Positions 45,401 through 55,454 of a DNA stretch of 64,000 nucleotides are shown here, piece by piece. Made by a program: the position numbers and the translations under genes. The first letter of the stretch is position 1, and every line of letters starts with the position of its first letter. The notes below the pieces were generated by a model. The model did not search any database. It saw only the letters and a program-made list of their open reading frames with translations, and had not been told where the DNA came from. This DNA comes from Ampullaceana balthica (taxonomy: Eukaryota > Mollusca > Gastropoda > Lymnaeidae). The stretch covers positions 258,472-322,471 of the forward strand of contig CALYLW010000690.1 of assembly GCA_944989445.1 (NCBI GenBank), in the 5' to 3' direction.

Positions 45401-48400
45401 CTGGCAGACAGAAGGTAGTTTACACTGTTAGTGTTGATGTGCTGGCAGACAGAAGGTAGTTTACACTGTTAGTGTTGATGTGCTGGCAGACAGAAGGTAG
45501 TTTACACTGTTAGTGTTGATGTGCTGGCAGACAGAAGGTAGTTTACACTGTTAGTGTTGATGTGCTGGCAGACAGAAGTTAGTTTACACTGTTAGTGTTG
45601 ATGTGCTGGCAGACAGAAGGTAGTTTACACTGTTAGTGTTGATGTGCTGGCAGACAGAAGGTAGTTTACACTGTTAGTGTTGATGTGCTGGCAGACAGAA
45701 GGTAGTTTACACTGTTAGTGTTGATGTGCTGGCAGACAGAAGGTAGTTTACACTGTTAGTGTTGATGTGCTGGCAGACAGAAGGTAGTTTACACTGTTAG
45801 TGTTGATGTGCTGGCAGACAGAAGGTAGTTTACACTGTTAGTGTTGATGTGCTGGCAGACAGAAGGTAGTTTACACTGTTAGTGTTGATGTGCTGGCAGA
45901 CAGAAGGTAGTTTACACTGTTAGTGTTGATGTGCTGGCAGACAGAAGGTAGTTTACACTGTTAGTGTTGATGTGCTGGCAGACAGAAGGTAGTTTACACT
46001 GTTAGTGTTGATGTGCTGGCAGGCAGAAGGTAGTTTACACTGTTAGTGTTGATGTGCTGGCAGACAGAAGGTAGTTTACACTGTTAGTGTTGATGTGCTG
46101 GCAGGCAGAAGGTAGTTTACACTGTTAGTGTTGATGTGCTGGCAGGCAGAAGGTAGTTTACACTTTTAGTGTTGATGTGCTGGCATGGTAAATGGATTGA
46201 TTCTAAGTGGCTCTGTGTCTGTCCTGCATAGCCCACAAAACAAATAATAATAATAATAAATTAATAATTTTTATAGTGCTGTATCCCAGCAAGGAGTCGG
46301 GATCACAGTGCTTTACAAGCAGAAAATAGAAAAACATTACTTAGGCTTTGTTTCTATAGATGTGCTTGAAGTTTAAAAGAAAGTGTAAGAGAAAAATTTT
46401 GTTTATTGTTACACTAGGAAAAAGTCAATGGGCTCCATGTATTGAATTTGAATTTTTATTTTTCAAGATGCGATGGACGGGCCTTAAATCAACTCCGTGA
46501 TATTTCTTGTGCTGTGGATTTATACAAACCTCTCCATGGGTCAGCTTTATTTCAACGAGGACAGACTCAGGTCAGAATTTTTATAAATTTTTTTTAGTGT
46601 TTCTGTTAGGTATCAGGTTGTCTCCCTGCAGGTAGGGGTTCCACATTCTTTAAACAAACAAAAATATTTAAATCGCAAAGTTTTGACAATGCAAATATGT
46701 ATACCATGAACTGAAAAAGGTTGTTCTGTTTTCACAATAAGTTAATGTGTCTTGTTCCAGGTGCTTTGTACAGTTACATTTGATAGTTTAGATTCTGCAT
46801 TCAAGTCTGATCCAATTTCTGTGATAACAGGGTAAGTCCTTGTGTTGTCTGCTCAAAGATGAGGATGTCACAAACAATATAGTTTTACATTTTATGTAGT
46901 GAAATAATGGATCTAATGATAGATAAACCTGATTGAAATGTTTCTGATATTCCCAACCAGGAGTATGAAAGAGAAAAACTTCATGCTGCATTATGAGGTA
47001 TGTCCACATCCTCTGATCATTGTAGAGTATTTCATGAAAAAAAAATTGTTAATTAATTGTGAGAACTTGCTGCCATGGTAGTTTACAATTTTATTTTTAG
47101 TTAGGAACATTAAACAAACAGTTAACAAATTACTAATGACCGTAGCCACATTTGATGTCATTTTAAATTCCTTCCTTAGTTTCCACCTTATGCAACAAAC
47201 GAGACAGGTAGAGGTGGCATAGGAAGGAGAGAACTTGGCCACGGTACGTCACAGTTTTTATCTCCTTACAACATTATAAACAGTTCAGTTAAATGTTCAC
47301 ACAATTACAGGTCAGTGATAGCATAAACACATTCGTGCTTTTCTGAAGAAATATTTGTACGGTTCACCCACAAAACGGCCCCGGACAAAACAACCCCGAC
47401 AATTGGGCTCCGACATAACGGCCCCGGACTAAAACATGGACTAATAGTAAAATGTACAATCAAATATATTCGTATTTTTACTCACCTATTCAGTGTCAGG
47501 TTTAGCTCACAATTAATAATAATGACATCACAAGAGTGAATTTAACAGCCTTTACGCGAAACGGTACCAACCATAGTTGTTTCTTGACAAGAAACAATAT
47601 AATAACATCACAAGAAATAATTTTAGAGTTTTACCGCTTTTTTTAAGTATGAAAAAGTTGACAAAAGCTTAAAATGTAAAAAAAAATTAAAGTTTTTGTT
47701 AAAAAATTTTAACAATTTGTCTGGGGCCGTTTTGACGGGTCACCAATTGTACAGGTCAGTGATAGCATAAACACATTCGTGCTTTTCTGAGAAAATATTT
47801 TATTTCCTAATTTCAGGTGCTCTAGCAGAACGAGGTCTCAAGGCAATTCTTCCAGAGGAATCTGATTTTACAACACGCCTCACATCAGAAGTTCTGGAAT
47901 CAAATGGTAAACAGTGAATTGTGATTCCACCATTGTGAACTGATTAGTCAGTGAGCATCATTTGTTTTAAGCATTTATGATGGTAGCAGTATTGAGCTCA
48001 GAATTAGTGATAGGGGGAAACTGTTAATTTAAACATCACCTTAGTGTCTTAACAAATAAATAGTCCAATTTGTTATTGTGAAAATTATAACTATATCAAT
48101 TAGAGCATTTTAAAAACCTTATATTATATGGTCTATATTCACAAATTCTCTCTGTTCCAAAGACACAAACTAAAATATTTGGTGAAAGTTCTTTCTCTTT
48201 TTGTGCCCCCAAACAATGGAATTCTCTACCACTACACATTTGCAGTATTTAACCTACAAAGACCTTAAAGACTGCACTAAAAACACATCTCTTCAAACTT
48301 TGCTTTCAAAATTAATTAATCAATCAAAAATTTCTTTAAATGATAAACGTAGCTTATATGCATCATGTCATTATTTGTTGTATTAAGAATATTAATGTTT

Positions 48401-51400
48401 GACATTGATAATTTGTTTGTTACTTTTATTACGTAAAACGCTGCAAGCCCAGTTGCTTGCTGGTGTACTTTCGCTATATAAATTATCAAATAATTATTAT
48501 TACTAGCGTATCACCCGTCAAAAATGACGGAAGTTTTCACAATAAATACACATCAGATTAAAAAATAACGTAATACAGAACTTTCATTTATTTTATTTTT
48601 TTTATTTGATTAATTTATTATCATATTGAACAATTTTATGCGAATCGTTCGAAAAGAGTTATATTTGGTGCAGTAATTTTTGGTGCGCACTATTGAACAA
48701 ATCAGCATAACATCCAAGAAGCATTACATCCGTTACGGGAATTATGTATGTTGATATGTTAATGGGATTAATCCATCCCTGCTGCATTGTTATGTCTTCA
48801 ACTTTGCTCTGAGGCTCTGTTTAAATTCCCTTCACGCTTGTGTGTCAACATATCAAAGCTGATAATGTTCACAAGGTTGATTGACATATTCTGTTCTAGG
48901 CTCCTCCTCCATGGCCTCAGTGTGTGGTGGCAGCATGGCCCTGATGGACGCTGGAGTTCCCGTGAAGGAGGCCGCGGCAGGGGTGGCCATGGGCCTCATC
49001 ACGCGCACTGAACCCGGGACAGACAAGATTGCACATCACAAGATCCTTACAGATTTACTGGTCAGTTCGATTCATGTTACTGAATAGTTAGTCTAGATGT
49101 GAAAAGATCTAGGTTTTATTGATTAATTACTACAAAGTGGGCCTGCTTCTCCTAAAAATACACAAGTCATTGCCATGTTTTTATAAACTTGGTTTCTTGT
49201 CTATCCTGGTGGAATCGTGTACATTTTACTCACTTCCAGCTTTTTAATTCACTAGACATTTACCCACGTACAAATCTGTGATGACAATAAATCTTAACAC
49301 ACTTTTTTTTTATGCAAGGGTTGTTGCTTAAAATTTGGTCTTAATAAAAAAAGAAAAGACAGTTAAAATAATGTTTTACTTTTTTATTAAAAGCGTTTTT
49401 CTCCTATACCAAATATATTATGCACACTTATTGGTGAAATGTGTTTTAAATTTGAAAAATAGACCTGAGCATTTGTATATCAACCTTTGGATTTAATGAA
49501 GTTAAACGGATTTCTCACAGGGCATTGAAGATTACATGGGGGACATGGATTTTAAAATGGCAGCAACAGCCACAGGCCTTACAGCCATACAGGTAGTGAA
49601 ATAATTACTGAAGAGAAACAGTTTAAGACAACAATAGTGATATGTATATATATTTTATTTATACTCTAAGCTACTTCTTATTTTGATATATCTTAAATTG
49701 TAACTTATGTGTGCCACCCATGTAATTATATGTTATGTTTAATTATGTATGTTTTATTTTAATGTATATTTTCCTTTAATGGAGCTCTGGGTACAACACT
49801 CTATAAGCTCTCATATTATTATTATTATTGAATTGTGTCTGTAGTTGATGACTATGCTCTAGTGGTCCACCAATAATTGTTTTATAATAATTGCTTTTAC
49901 TTTAAATGTCTGACAGGCTGATATAAAGTTGCCTGGTGTTCCTTTCTTTATTATAATCAAAGCCCTGGAGGGAGGTTTTGGTGAGTCAATATTCTCTTTA
50001 TCAAATTATCAGGTTCAATTATAAATCTGGATTCTCATCTGTTTCCCTGCCTAATATATTTCAGTTACATCATTACATTGTATTAATCCTTGTTGTTCTA
50101 AAAACCTATATATACCTAATTATTTGCTAAACAATTGTTAAAGACAATTGTATTAGTTCTTTACAATTGATGTAGTTATATTTGTCATAAAAATTAATTT
50201 TTATATATTTTCTGAAGAATTATATCCTGATATCGTTATAATTAATCTGAAAAGAAAGCTAATAAGAATTTTAATATTTGCTTCTATAAAGAGTTATTTC
50301 ACTCTTTTCTCTGACCATTAAATTCTAATTCTTCATTATAAACCATTTAAGTATTACAACTCTACATTTCTACTGTCACCTCATATGCACCGCCCTCTTT
50401 CAACTCTCAGTTATTATTTCCCTTTCATCTACAGCCGCTACCAAACAAATCATGGAGATCATGGCAAAAACAATATCAGCTCCAAGGAAAGCCATGAAAA
50501 CATGTGGACCTGTCACAGGTATGTTTTAAAAGTCATTGCTTCTGTCAATCTCTGTTGCACTCACCGTCTCATCATCCATTTTTGGTGAAATTTCCCTCAA
50601 TAAGCATTGCTCATAATGAGAGCATTTCGTTTGTGATTTATAGCAACCTTGTGCTGCCAAGTTAATTTATATATTTTTATGGCTGCACTGTTTCTTCAAA
50701 TCCTGACACTAGAGAAATAGTGTTTAAAACTTGTTGTTTTATACTTTTAAAATTGTTTTATGTTATTGTGGTACACTTTTAAAATTGTTTTGTGTTATTG
50801 TGTTACACTTTTAAAATTGTTTTGTGTTATTGTGTTACGCTTTTAAAATTGTTTTGTGTTATTGTGTTACACTTTTAAAATTGTTTTGTGTTATTGTGTT
50901 ACACTTTTAAAATTGTTTTGTGTTATTGTGTTACACTTTTCAATTGGCACAGAGAAGCTTGAGTTGGACCATTCCAAACAGACCAAACTTGCTGGGATTG
51001 GTGGATACAATATTAAGAAAATCAAGTCAGAAACAGGTATTTGTTACACTGTATACCTCAGGTTATACTGTATACCTCAGGGTTATACTGTATACCTCAG
51101 GTTACACTGTATACCTCAGGTTATACTGTATACCTCAGGTTATACTGTATACCTCAGGTTATACTGTATACCTCAGCTTATACTGTATACCTCAGGTTAT
51201 ACTGTATACCTCAGCTTATACTGTATACCTCAGGTTATACTGTATACCTCAGGTTATACTGTATACCTCAGGTTATACTGTATACTTCAGGTTATACTGT
51301 ATACCTCAGGTTATACTGTATACCCTGCAAAAATCATAGCAAAGCATTTTCCATTACTTAATGATTGCCAGTAAACAAAGAAGGTGCAGGTGAATCTTAA

Positions 51401-54400
51401 CCTTTAGTTTGTCTGTTAACACTGGTCAAATTGATTGATCTAATTTGATTTAAATGTTCTTTCTGAATGTTACCTGCCAAATAAGACAGTGTCTCGAATT
51501 TAAAAATTTTTTTTTAAAAATAGATTCAATTGTAGACTTGTAATGAATGGTTTTATTGACTGGTTTACAAGTTGTAAATCAAAACCTTAATTTATTAAGC
51601 ACAATTTTTAAAAATTAAGTAAACATCGAAGATAATGAGGAGGTGGTCACTAAAATCATTTATTTACGTATTATTTTCACTTGCATACAAGCTGGGATGT
51701 TAATATCACATCCACACAAATATAATAGAAACAAGAAAGGCTAATTTTTCTTATCATGAAGACTTTTTACAATTATGTGTTGACTTAAGCATTACGCTAT
51801 TCCTTTAACAGGCGTAACAATAACTCGAATTGATGAGAAGAGCTTCCAGTTATTTGCCCCTAACTTTGAAGCCATGGGAGAAGCTAAAGAAATGATTGAA
51901 AAACTCATGGCGGACCAGGTAGACTATTGCACTGTCCACTCTTTGCTCTGATCATTTAAGTTGAATTCTTTTAATTGAGAATTTAATTGTTGTGATTAAA
52001 ACCTGTAGAAAAATGTTACTTCAGAGATCTAACAGTTTGTTTTTTTATACTGAAAATGGAATTGCCAAATATCTTTTCAGAGAGAACCAGACCTTGACTT
52101 TGGGGCCATCTATACTGGAAAAATAGTTGAAGTAAAGTAAGTTTTCTCTGATTGACCTTGACCTAGCAATGAACATTAATAAATCCTACACAATATTTAG
52201 GGGGCACGATGGTCGAGTTGGTTCAAATCTCTGTACAGGCAGGGGCTTGGTCCCGTGGTTAAGGGTGTCTCTGAGTCCACCCAGCTTCGAATAGGTACCT
52301 GACACTAGTTGGGGTAAAGGCTGCTGGGTGTTGTGGTTAAGGGTGTCTCTGAGTCCACCCAGCTTCCAATAGGTACCTGACACTAGTTGGGGTAAAGGCT
52401 GCTGGGTCCTGTGGTTAAGGGTGTCTCTGAGTCCACCCAGCTTCCAATAGGTACCTGACACTAGTTGGGGTAAAGGCTGCTGGGTGTTGTGGTTAAGGGT
52501 GTCTCTGAGTCCACCCAGCTTCCAATAGGTACCTGACACTAGTTGGGGTAAAGGCTGCTGGGTGTTGTGGTTAAGGGTGTCTCTGAGTCCACCCAGCTTC
52601 CAATAGGTACCTGACACTAGTTGGGGTAAAGGCTGCTGGGTGTTGTGGTTAAGGGTGTCTCTGAGTCCACCCAGCTTCAAATAGGTACCTGACACTAGTT
52701 GGGGTAAAGGCTGCTGGGTGTTGTGGTTAAGGGTGTCTCTGAGTCCACCCAGCTTCAAATAGGTACCTGACACTAGTTGGGGTAAAGGCTGCTGGGTGTT
52801 GTGGTTAAGGGTGTCTCTGAGTCCACCCAGCTTCAAATAGGTACCTGACACTAGTTGGGGTAAAGGCTGCTGGGTGTTGTGGTTAAGGGTGTCTCTGAGT
52901 CCACCCAGCTTCCAATAGGTACCTGACACTAGTTGGGGTAAAGGCTGCTGGGTGTTGTGGTTAAGGGTGTCTCTGAGTCCACCCAGCTTCAAATAGGTAC
53001 CTGACACTAGTTGGGGTAAAGGCTGCTGGGTGTTGTGGTTAAGGGTGTCTCTGAGTCCACCCAGCTTCAAATAGGTACCTGACACTAGTTGGGGTAAAGG
53101 CTGCTGGGTGTTGTGGTTAAGGGTGTCTCTGAGTCCACCCAGCTTCAAATAGGTACCTGACACTAGTTGGGGTAAAGGCTGCTGGGTGTTGTGGTTAAGG
53201 GTGTCTCTGAGTCCACCCAGCTTCAAATAGGTACCTGACACTAGTTGGGGTAAAGGCTGCTGGGTGTTGTGGTTAAGGGTGTCTCTGAGTCCACCCAGCT
53301 TCAAATAGGTACCTGACACTAGTTGGGGTAAAGGCTGCTGGGTGTTGTGGTTAAGGGTGTCTCTGAGTCCACCCAGCTTCAAATAGGTACCTGACACTAG
53401 TTGGGGTAAAGGCTGCTGGGTGTTGTGGTTAAGGGTGTCTCTGAGTCCACCCAGCTTCAAATAGGTACCTGACACTAGTTGGGGTAAAGGCTGCTGGGTG
53501 TTGTGGTTAAGGGTGTCTCTGAGTCCACCCAGCTTCAAATAGGTACCTGACACTAGTTGGGGTAAAGGCTGCTGGGTGTTGTGGTTAAGGGTGTCTCTGA
53601 GTCCACCCAGCTTCAAATAGGTACCTGACACTAGTTGGGGTAAAGGCTGCTGGGTGTTGTGGTTAAGGGTGTCTCTGAGTCCACCCAGCTTCCAATAGGT
53701 ACCTGACACTAGTTGGGGTAAAGGCTGCTGGGTCCCGTGGTTAAGGGTGTCTCTGAGTCCACCCAGCTTCAAATAGGTACCTGACACTAGTTGGGGTAAA
53801 GGCTGCTGGGTGTTGTGGTTAAGGGTGTCTCTGAGTCCACCCAGCTTCAAATAGGTACCTGACACTAGTTGGGGTAAAGGCTGCTGGGTGTTGTGGTTAA
53901 GGGTGTCTCTGAGTCCACCCAGCTTCAAATAGGTACCTGACACTAGTTGGGGTAAAGGCTGCTGGGTGTTGTGGTTAAGGGTGTCTCTGAGTCCACCCAG
54001 CTTCAAATAGGTACCTGACACTAGTTGGGGTAAAGGCTGCTGGGTGTTGTGGTTAAGGGTGTCTCTGAGTCCACCCAGCTTCAAATAGGTACCTGACACT
54101 AGTTGGGGTAAAGGCTGCTGGGTGTTGTGGTTAAGGGTGTCTCTGAGTCCACCCAGCTTCCAATAGGTACCTGACACTAGTTGGGGTAAAGGCTGCTGGG
54201 TCCCGTGGTTAAGGGTGTCTCTGAGTCCACCCAGCTTCAAATAGGTACCTGACACTAGTTGGGGTAAAGGCTGCTGGGTGTTGTGGTTAAGGGTGTCTCT
54301 GAGTCCACCCAGCTTCAAATAGGTACCTGACACTAGTTGGGGTAAAGGCTGCTGGGTGTTGTGCTAGCCACACAATCCGGTCGTATGGCGTAGCTATAGA

Positions 54401-55454
54401 AACTTGTCAACACTGCTCATTAGGCCAGCATGTTCCCAGGGCAACTTGACACAATATTTAAGTGATGATCCCCAATCAGCAATGACTAAAACTAGATTAA
54501 TAACCAAAACTTGATCTGTAAGATTATGGCCAGAGAGAGCCCGAAGTGATTATTGGTCAAGCCAAGTTTAAAATCCACTGCTTCCTTGTGAGGTCTCTCC
54601 TTATAATGGGAAACAGCCATGAACATTTTTCAGGTGGTCATCACTAAGATGGACTGAAACATTTTATCCTATATTTCCATTGGCAATATATATCTCCCTT
54701 TAATTCATGTTTAACTCCCCTGCAATTTTAAAAAAAACTTTTAATACTATGTTTTTAAATTATGTGTTTGAATTTTAAAAGTATGATGCCACATATGTGT
54801 GTAAAGCCAAATCAGATGATTTTACCAGTCTAACTCATTGATTTTCATGGAAATTAAATATAAAAGACAGGATTTGAAAGTAGTTTCTCTGAGATAGTTT
54901 AAATGACTATGATTGTGCTGGTATTAAAGATGTGCATTCTCTCTCTCTCTCTCTCTAATGTAAACTCAGGGATTTTGGTGTGATGGTTGAACTACATCCC
55001 AAGCTCAAACCAATTCTACTCCACAACTCACAGCTGGATCAGAGAAAGGTGACTTCTTGGTTTTATACAATCTTATACATTAAAGAATTTTCCATTATTC
55101 AAAAACTTTAAATGAATCACAAATAAAATAGAATAAAAGATCCCCATTGTCATTGCAACTTCCATCAGTAGTTTCTATATAAATAAAAGTCTGTACAAGA
55201 AGTTGAAAACTTTTTTTCTTCATTAGCTTTGCTTCTACTTCTATTCTGACAGGTATCACAATTTGCTTCTACTTCTGTTCTGACAGGTATCACATGCAAG
55301 TTCTCTAGGTATGGATGTGGGTCATCAGATAACTGTCAAATACTTTGGCAGGGATCCTTCAACAGGGGTCCACCGCATATCTCGAAAAGTTCTACAAGGA
55401 CCGGCAGTTCCTTTGATAAGAAATCTCAATCCAAAATCATCAGAGCAGCAATAG
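33402..55454 (+). CDS. PNPT1: PNPT1: mitochondrial polyribonucleotide nucleotidyltransferase 1 (PNPase), 26 exons
   Basis: Phosphorolytic 3'-5' exoribonuclease of mitochondria. Exons: 33402-33544, 35506-35566, 35823-35897, 36744-36849, 39773-39822, 40490-40553, 40743-40790, 41216-41329, 41558-41744, 42138-42189, 43783-43840, 44089-44185, 46468-46570, 46761-46831, 46961-46997, 47180-47243, 47817-47906, 48900-49060, 49521-49592, 49917-49980, 50435-50518, 50953-51036, 51812-51918, 52081-52136, 54970-55048, 55287-55454. All introns are GT-AG and all phases agree: 2295 nt, 764 residues plus stop (human about 783). The Arg-rich leader (residues 1-35) fits mitochondrial import. RNase PH domain 1 spans about 42-280, the linker helical domain about 285-350, and RNase PH domain 2 starts at CDGR (353). 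Phosphate-site SSSM is at 475-478, and catalytic D531, D537, K539 lie in DYMGDMDFK. The KH loop GIGG is at 615-618, and S1 at about 665-740. No stop, frameshift or lost active-site residue is seen. Confidence 0.96.
33763..34505. repeat. Long inverted repeat in PNPT1 intron 1
   Basis: The left arm (about 33763-34006) and right arm (about 34270-34505) are reverse complements with scattered mismatches. Shared landmarks are GCAGTTTCTACACGTA, AATTTAATTTTCTCGTGAGA and TTAATTTATTAAATGCATTA. The spacer is about 265 bp. A spliced-out intron would form a long double-stranded stem. Confidence 0.85.
36531..36735. repeat. 39-bp repeat, 5 copies, ending at PNPT1 exon 4's acceptor
   Basis: Units ATGTTCTCTCAGTGGTATTT... 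start at 36531, 36570, 36609, 36648 and 36687. A sixth, diverged unit start (ATGCTCTGTCC at 36726) runs into the true acceptor TGTGTAG|GTAG at 36743/36744. Each of the first three units offers a decoy TTCTCTCAG. Confidence 0.9.
36909..38110. mobile_element. hAT-like element with its left end tandemly repeated four times (intron 4)
   Basis: TAGGGGTCTACCGATAT-type ends start near 36909, 37069, 37216 and 37366, each followed by TTTGCCGATATTACCGATAT and (first three) TTGTTAGGACAAAAA plus GATGACGTCATTCTTAAA. The right end near 38080-38110 has GATATTGCCGATATCCAGAT. The 37600-37870 interior matches 25860-26000 and 56760-56890. No transposase. Confidence 0.7.
38112..39742. mobile_element. Partial copy of the pogo-like family (see 56318-57796)
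   Basis: CCATGACCAATCACTAGC...ATAACCAAGGGAAGG matches 56512-56570, and TCGTCCCATCACTAATTAACG to CGACTTAACCGG (39585-39731) matches 57640-57785. The left terminus is missing. It ends 31 bp before exon 5's acceptor region. Confidence 0.65.
39930..40104. repeat. 17-bp repeat carrying AATAAA in each unit (PNPT1 intron 5)
   Basis: CAAGAGTATCCAATAAA repeats with a 17-bp period. AATAAA hexamers fall at 39930, 39947, 39964, 39981, 39998, 40015, 40032, 40049, 40066 and 40083, plus a last one at 40099. All are on the sense strand of PNPT1. Confidence 0.95.
40190..40489 (+). repeat. 29-bp repeat of the exon 6 3' splice site (10 decoys before the true one)
   Basis: The unit is GTAATATGTAACCTTCTTGT + CTCTCCCAG. 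It comprises the first 15-17 bases of exon 6 (GTAATATGTAACCTTCT), a pyrimidine tract and CAG or TAG. Acceptor-like AG|GT points precede 40190, 40219, 40248, 40277, 40316 (after a 39-bp unit), 40345, 40374, 40403, 40432 and 40461; the true exon starts at 40490. Each unit therefore ends in an AG followed by a new GTAATA. Confidence 0.95.
41726..41812 (+). repeat. 25-bp triplication of the exon 9 5' splice site
   Basis: TTTAGATGGTATTAAAAG|GTGAGGA, the last 18 bases of exon 9 plus the donor, is present three times with donors at 41745, 41770 and 41795. The middle copy has GATGATATT for GATGGTATT. The first donor is the one that keeps PNPT1 in frame. Confidence 0.93.
42238..42662. mobile_element. 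Foldback element, arms about 115 bp (PNPT1 intron 10)
   Basis: ACGACACGCTTTTATTTACA to CAATCCGTGAACCTATC and then TGCACATAAAA on the left (42238-42355) are mirrored on the right (42543-42662) as the reverse complement. The loop is about 190 bp. The CACGCTTTTATTTA end is shared with family R1. Confidence 0.87.
42960..43600. mobile_element. Two R1-family copies in PNPT1 intron 10
   Basis: Cores with AGCTGAAATTTTGATAC (about 43023) and CGATCTGAAATTTTGATAC (about 43453) are each followed by ACCA(C/T)CAGAAGTGG and by ACTTAAATAAAAGCGTGTAAAA (ends near 43172 and 43600). A 155-residue - strand frame through this region is repeat-derived and not a gene. Confidence 0.65.
44178..46187 (+). repeat. 41-bp repeat of the exon 12 5' splice site, about 49 copies
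   Basis: Exon 12 ends GACAGAAG|GTAGTTTAC at 44185/44186. The unit GACAGAAG + GTAGTTTACACTGTTAGTGT + TGATGTGCTGGCA repeats about 49 times with only scattered changes (GGCAGAAG, ACAGTTAG, one GAAGTTAG that loses the GT). It fills 2.0 kb of the 2.3-kb intron 12. Use of any later donor would read AGA AGG TAG and stop at once. Confidence 0.97.
46188..46467. other. Rest of PNPT1 intron 12
   Basis: Includes an ATA run (46245-46260) and a decayed LINE-tail-like phrase (TTTTTATAGTGCTGTATCCC). Confidence 0.4.
47307..47800. mobile_element. 394-bp MITE-like insert flanked by a roughly 48-bp direct repeat (PNPT1 intron 16)
   Basis: ACAGGTCAGTGATAGCATAA + ACACATTCGTGCTTTTCTGA is present at 47307-47350 and 47751-47790. 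Between them, GGTTCACCCACAAAACGGCC (47361 on) and GGCCGTTTTGACGGGTCACC (to about 47734) form imperfect inverted ends of about 27 bp. No open frame. Confidence 0.82.
48098..48500 (+). mobile_element. 3' end of a + strand non-LTR retrotransposon (PNPT1 intron 17)
   Basis: Decodes in part as [10 protein letters not shown] and then a THLFKL-type tail, the usual end of CR1/L2-like reverse transcriptases. It closes with CGCTATATAAATTA and ATT repeats. It is the uninterrupted relative of 16062-17345. Confidence 0.78.
50740..50945. repeat. 32-bp repeat, about 6 copies, ending in exon 22's acceptor
   Basis: Units ACTTTTAAAATTGTTTTGTG + TTATTGTGTTAC. The last unit start (ACACTTTTCAATTGGCACAG) contains the true acceptor at 50952/50953, so the splice site lies inside the array's final partial unit. 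Confidence 0.92.
51037..51325 (+). repeat. 19-bp repeat with CAG|GT in each unit, starting at the exon 22 donor
   Basis: The exon ends AAACAG|GTATTTGTTACACTG at 51036/51037 and the array TTATACTGTATACCTCAGG begins at once, about 15 units long. CCTCAG|GTTATA at each border mimics the AG|GT context of the real donor. Confidence 0.94.
52200..54362. repeat. 78-bp minisatellite, about 27 copies, inside a SINE-like element (PNPT1 intron 24)
   Basis: Unit GTGGTTAAGGGTGTCTCTGA + GTCCACCCAGCTTCAAATAG + the rest, 78 bp. Variants are CTTCCAATAG and GGTCCCGTGG. The left flank GGCACGATGGTCGAGTTGGT (52202) and GTGGTTAAGGGTGTC in each unit look like tRNA A-box heads, and the right flank TGCTAGCCACACAATCCGGT (54362 on) looks like the rest of the element. 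Because 78 is divisible by 3 the - strand stays open for 715 codons, an artefact. Confidence 0.93.
54363..54969. other. Rest of PNPT1 intron 24
   Basis: AT-rich; a CT run (54938-54956) precedes exon 25's acceptor. Confidence 0.45.
55219..55290 (+). repeat. 34-bp duplication of the last exon's 3' splice site
   Basis: TTTGCTTCTACTTCTATTCT + GACAG|GTATCACA is followed directly by TTTGCTTCTACTTCTGTTCT + GACAG|GTATCACA. The two acceptors precede 55253 and 55287. Only the second keeps the PNPT1 frame. Confidence 0.92.

Noticed and set aside
52186..54333. 715-codon open frame on the - strand made of 26-residue repeats ([18 protein letters not shown] type)
   Set aside because: It is the direct result of a 78-bp repeat whose length is divisible by 3 and lies antisense within a PNPT1 intron; no signal, domain or codon evidence supports a protein.
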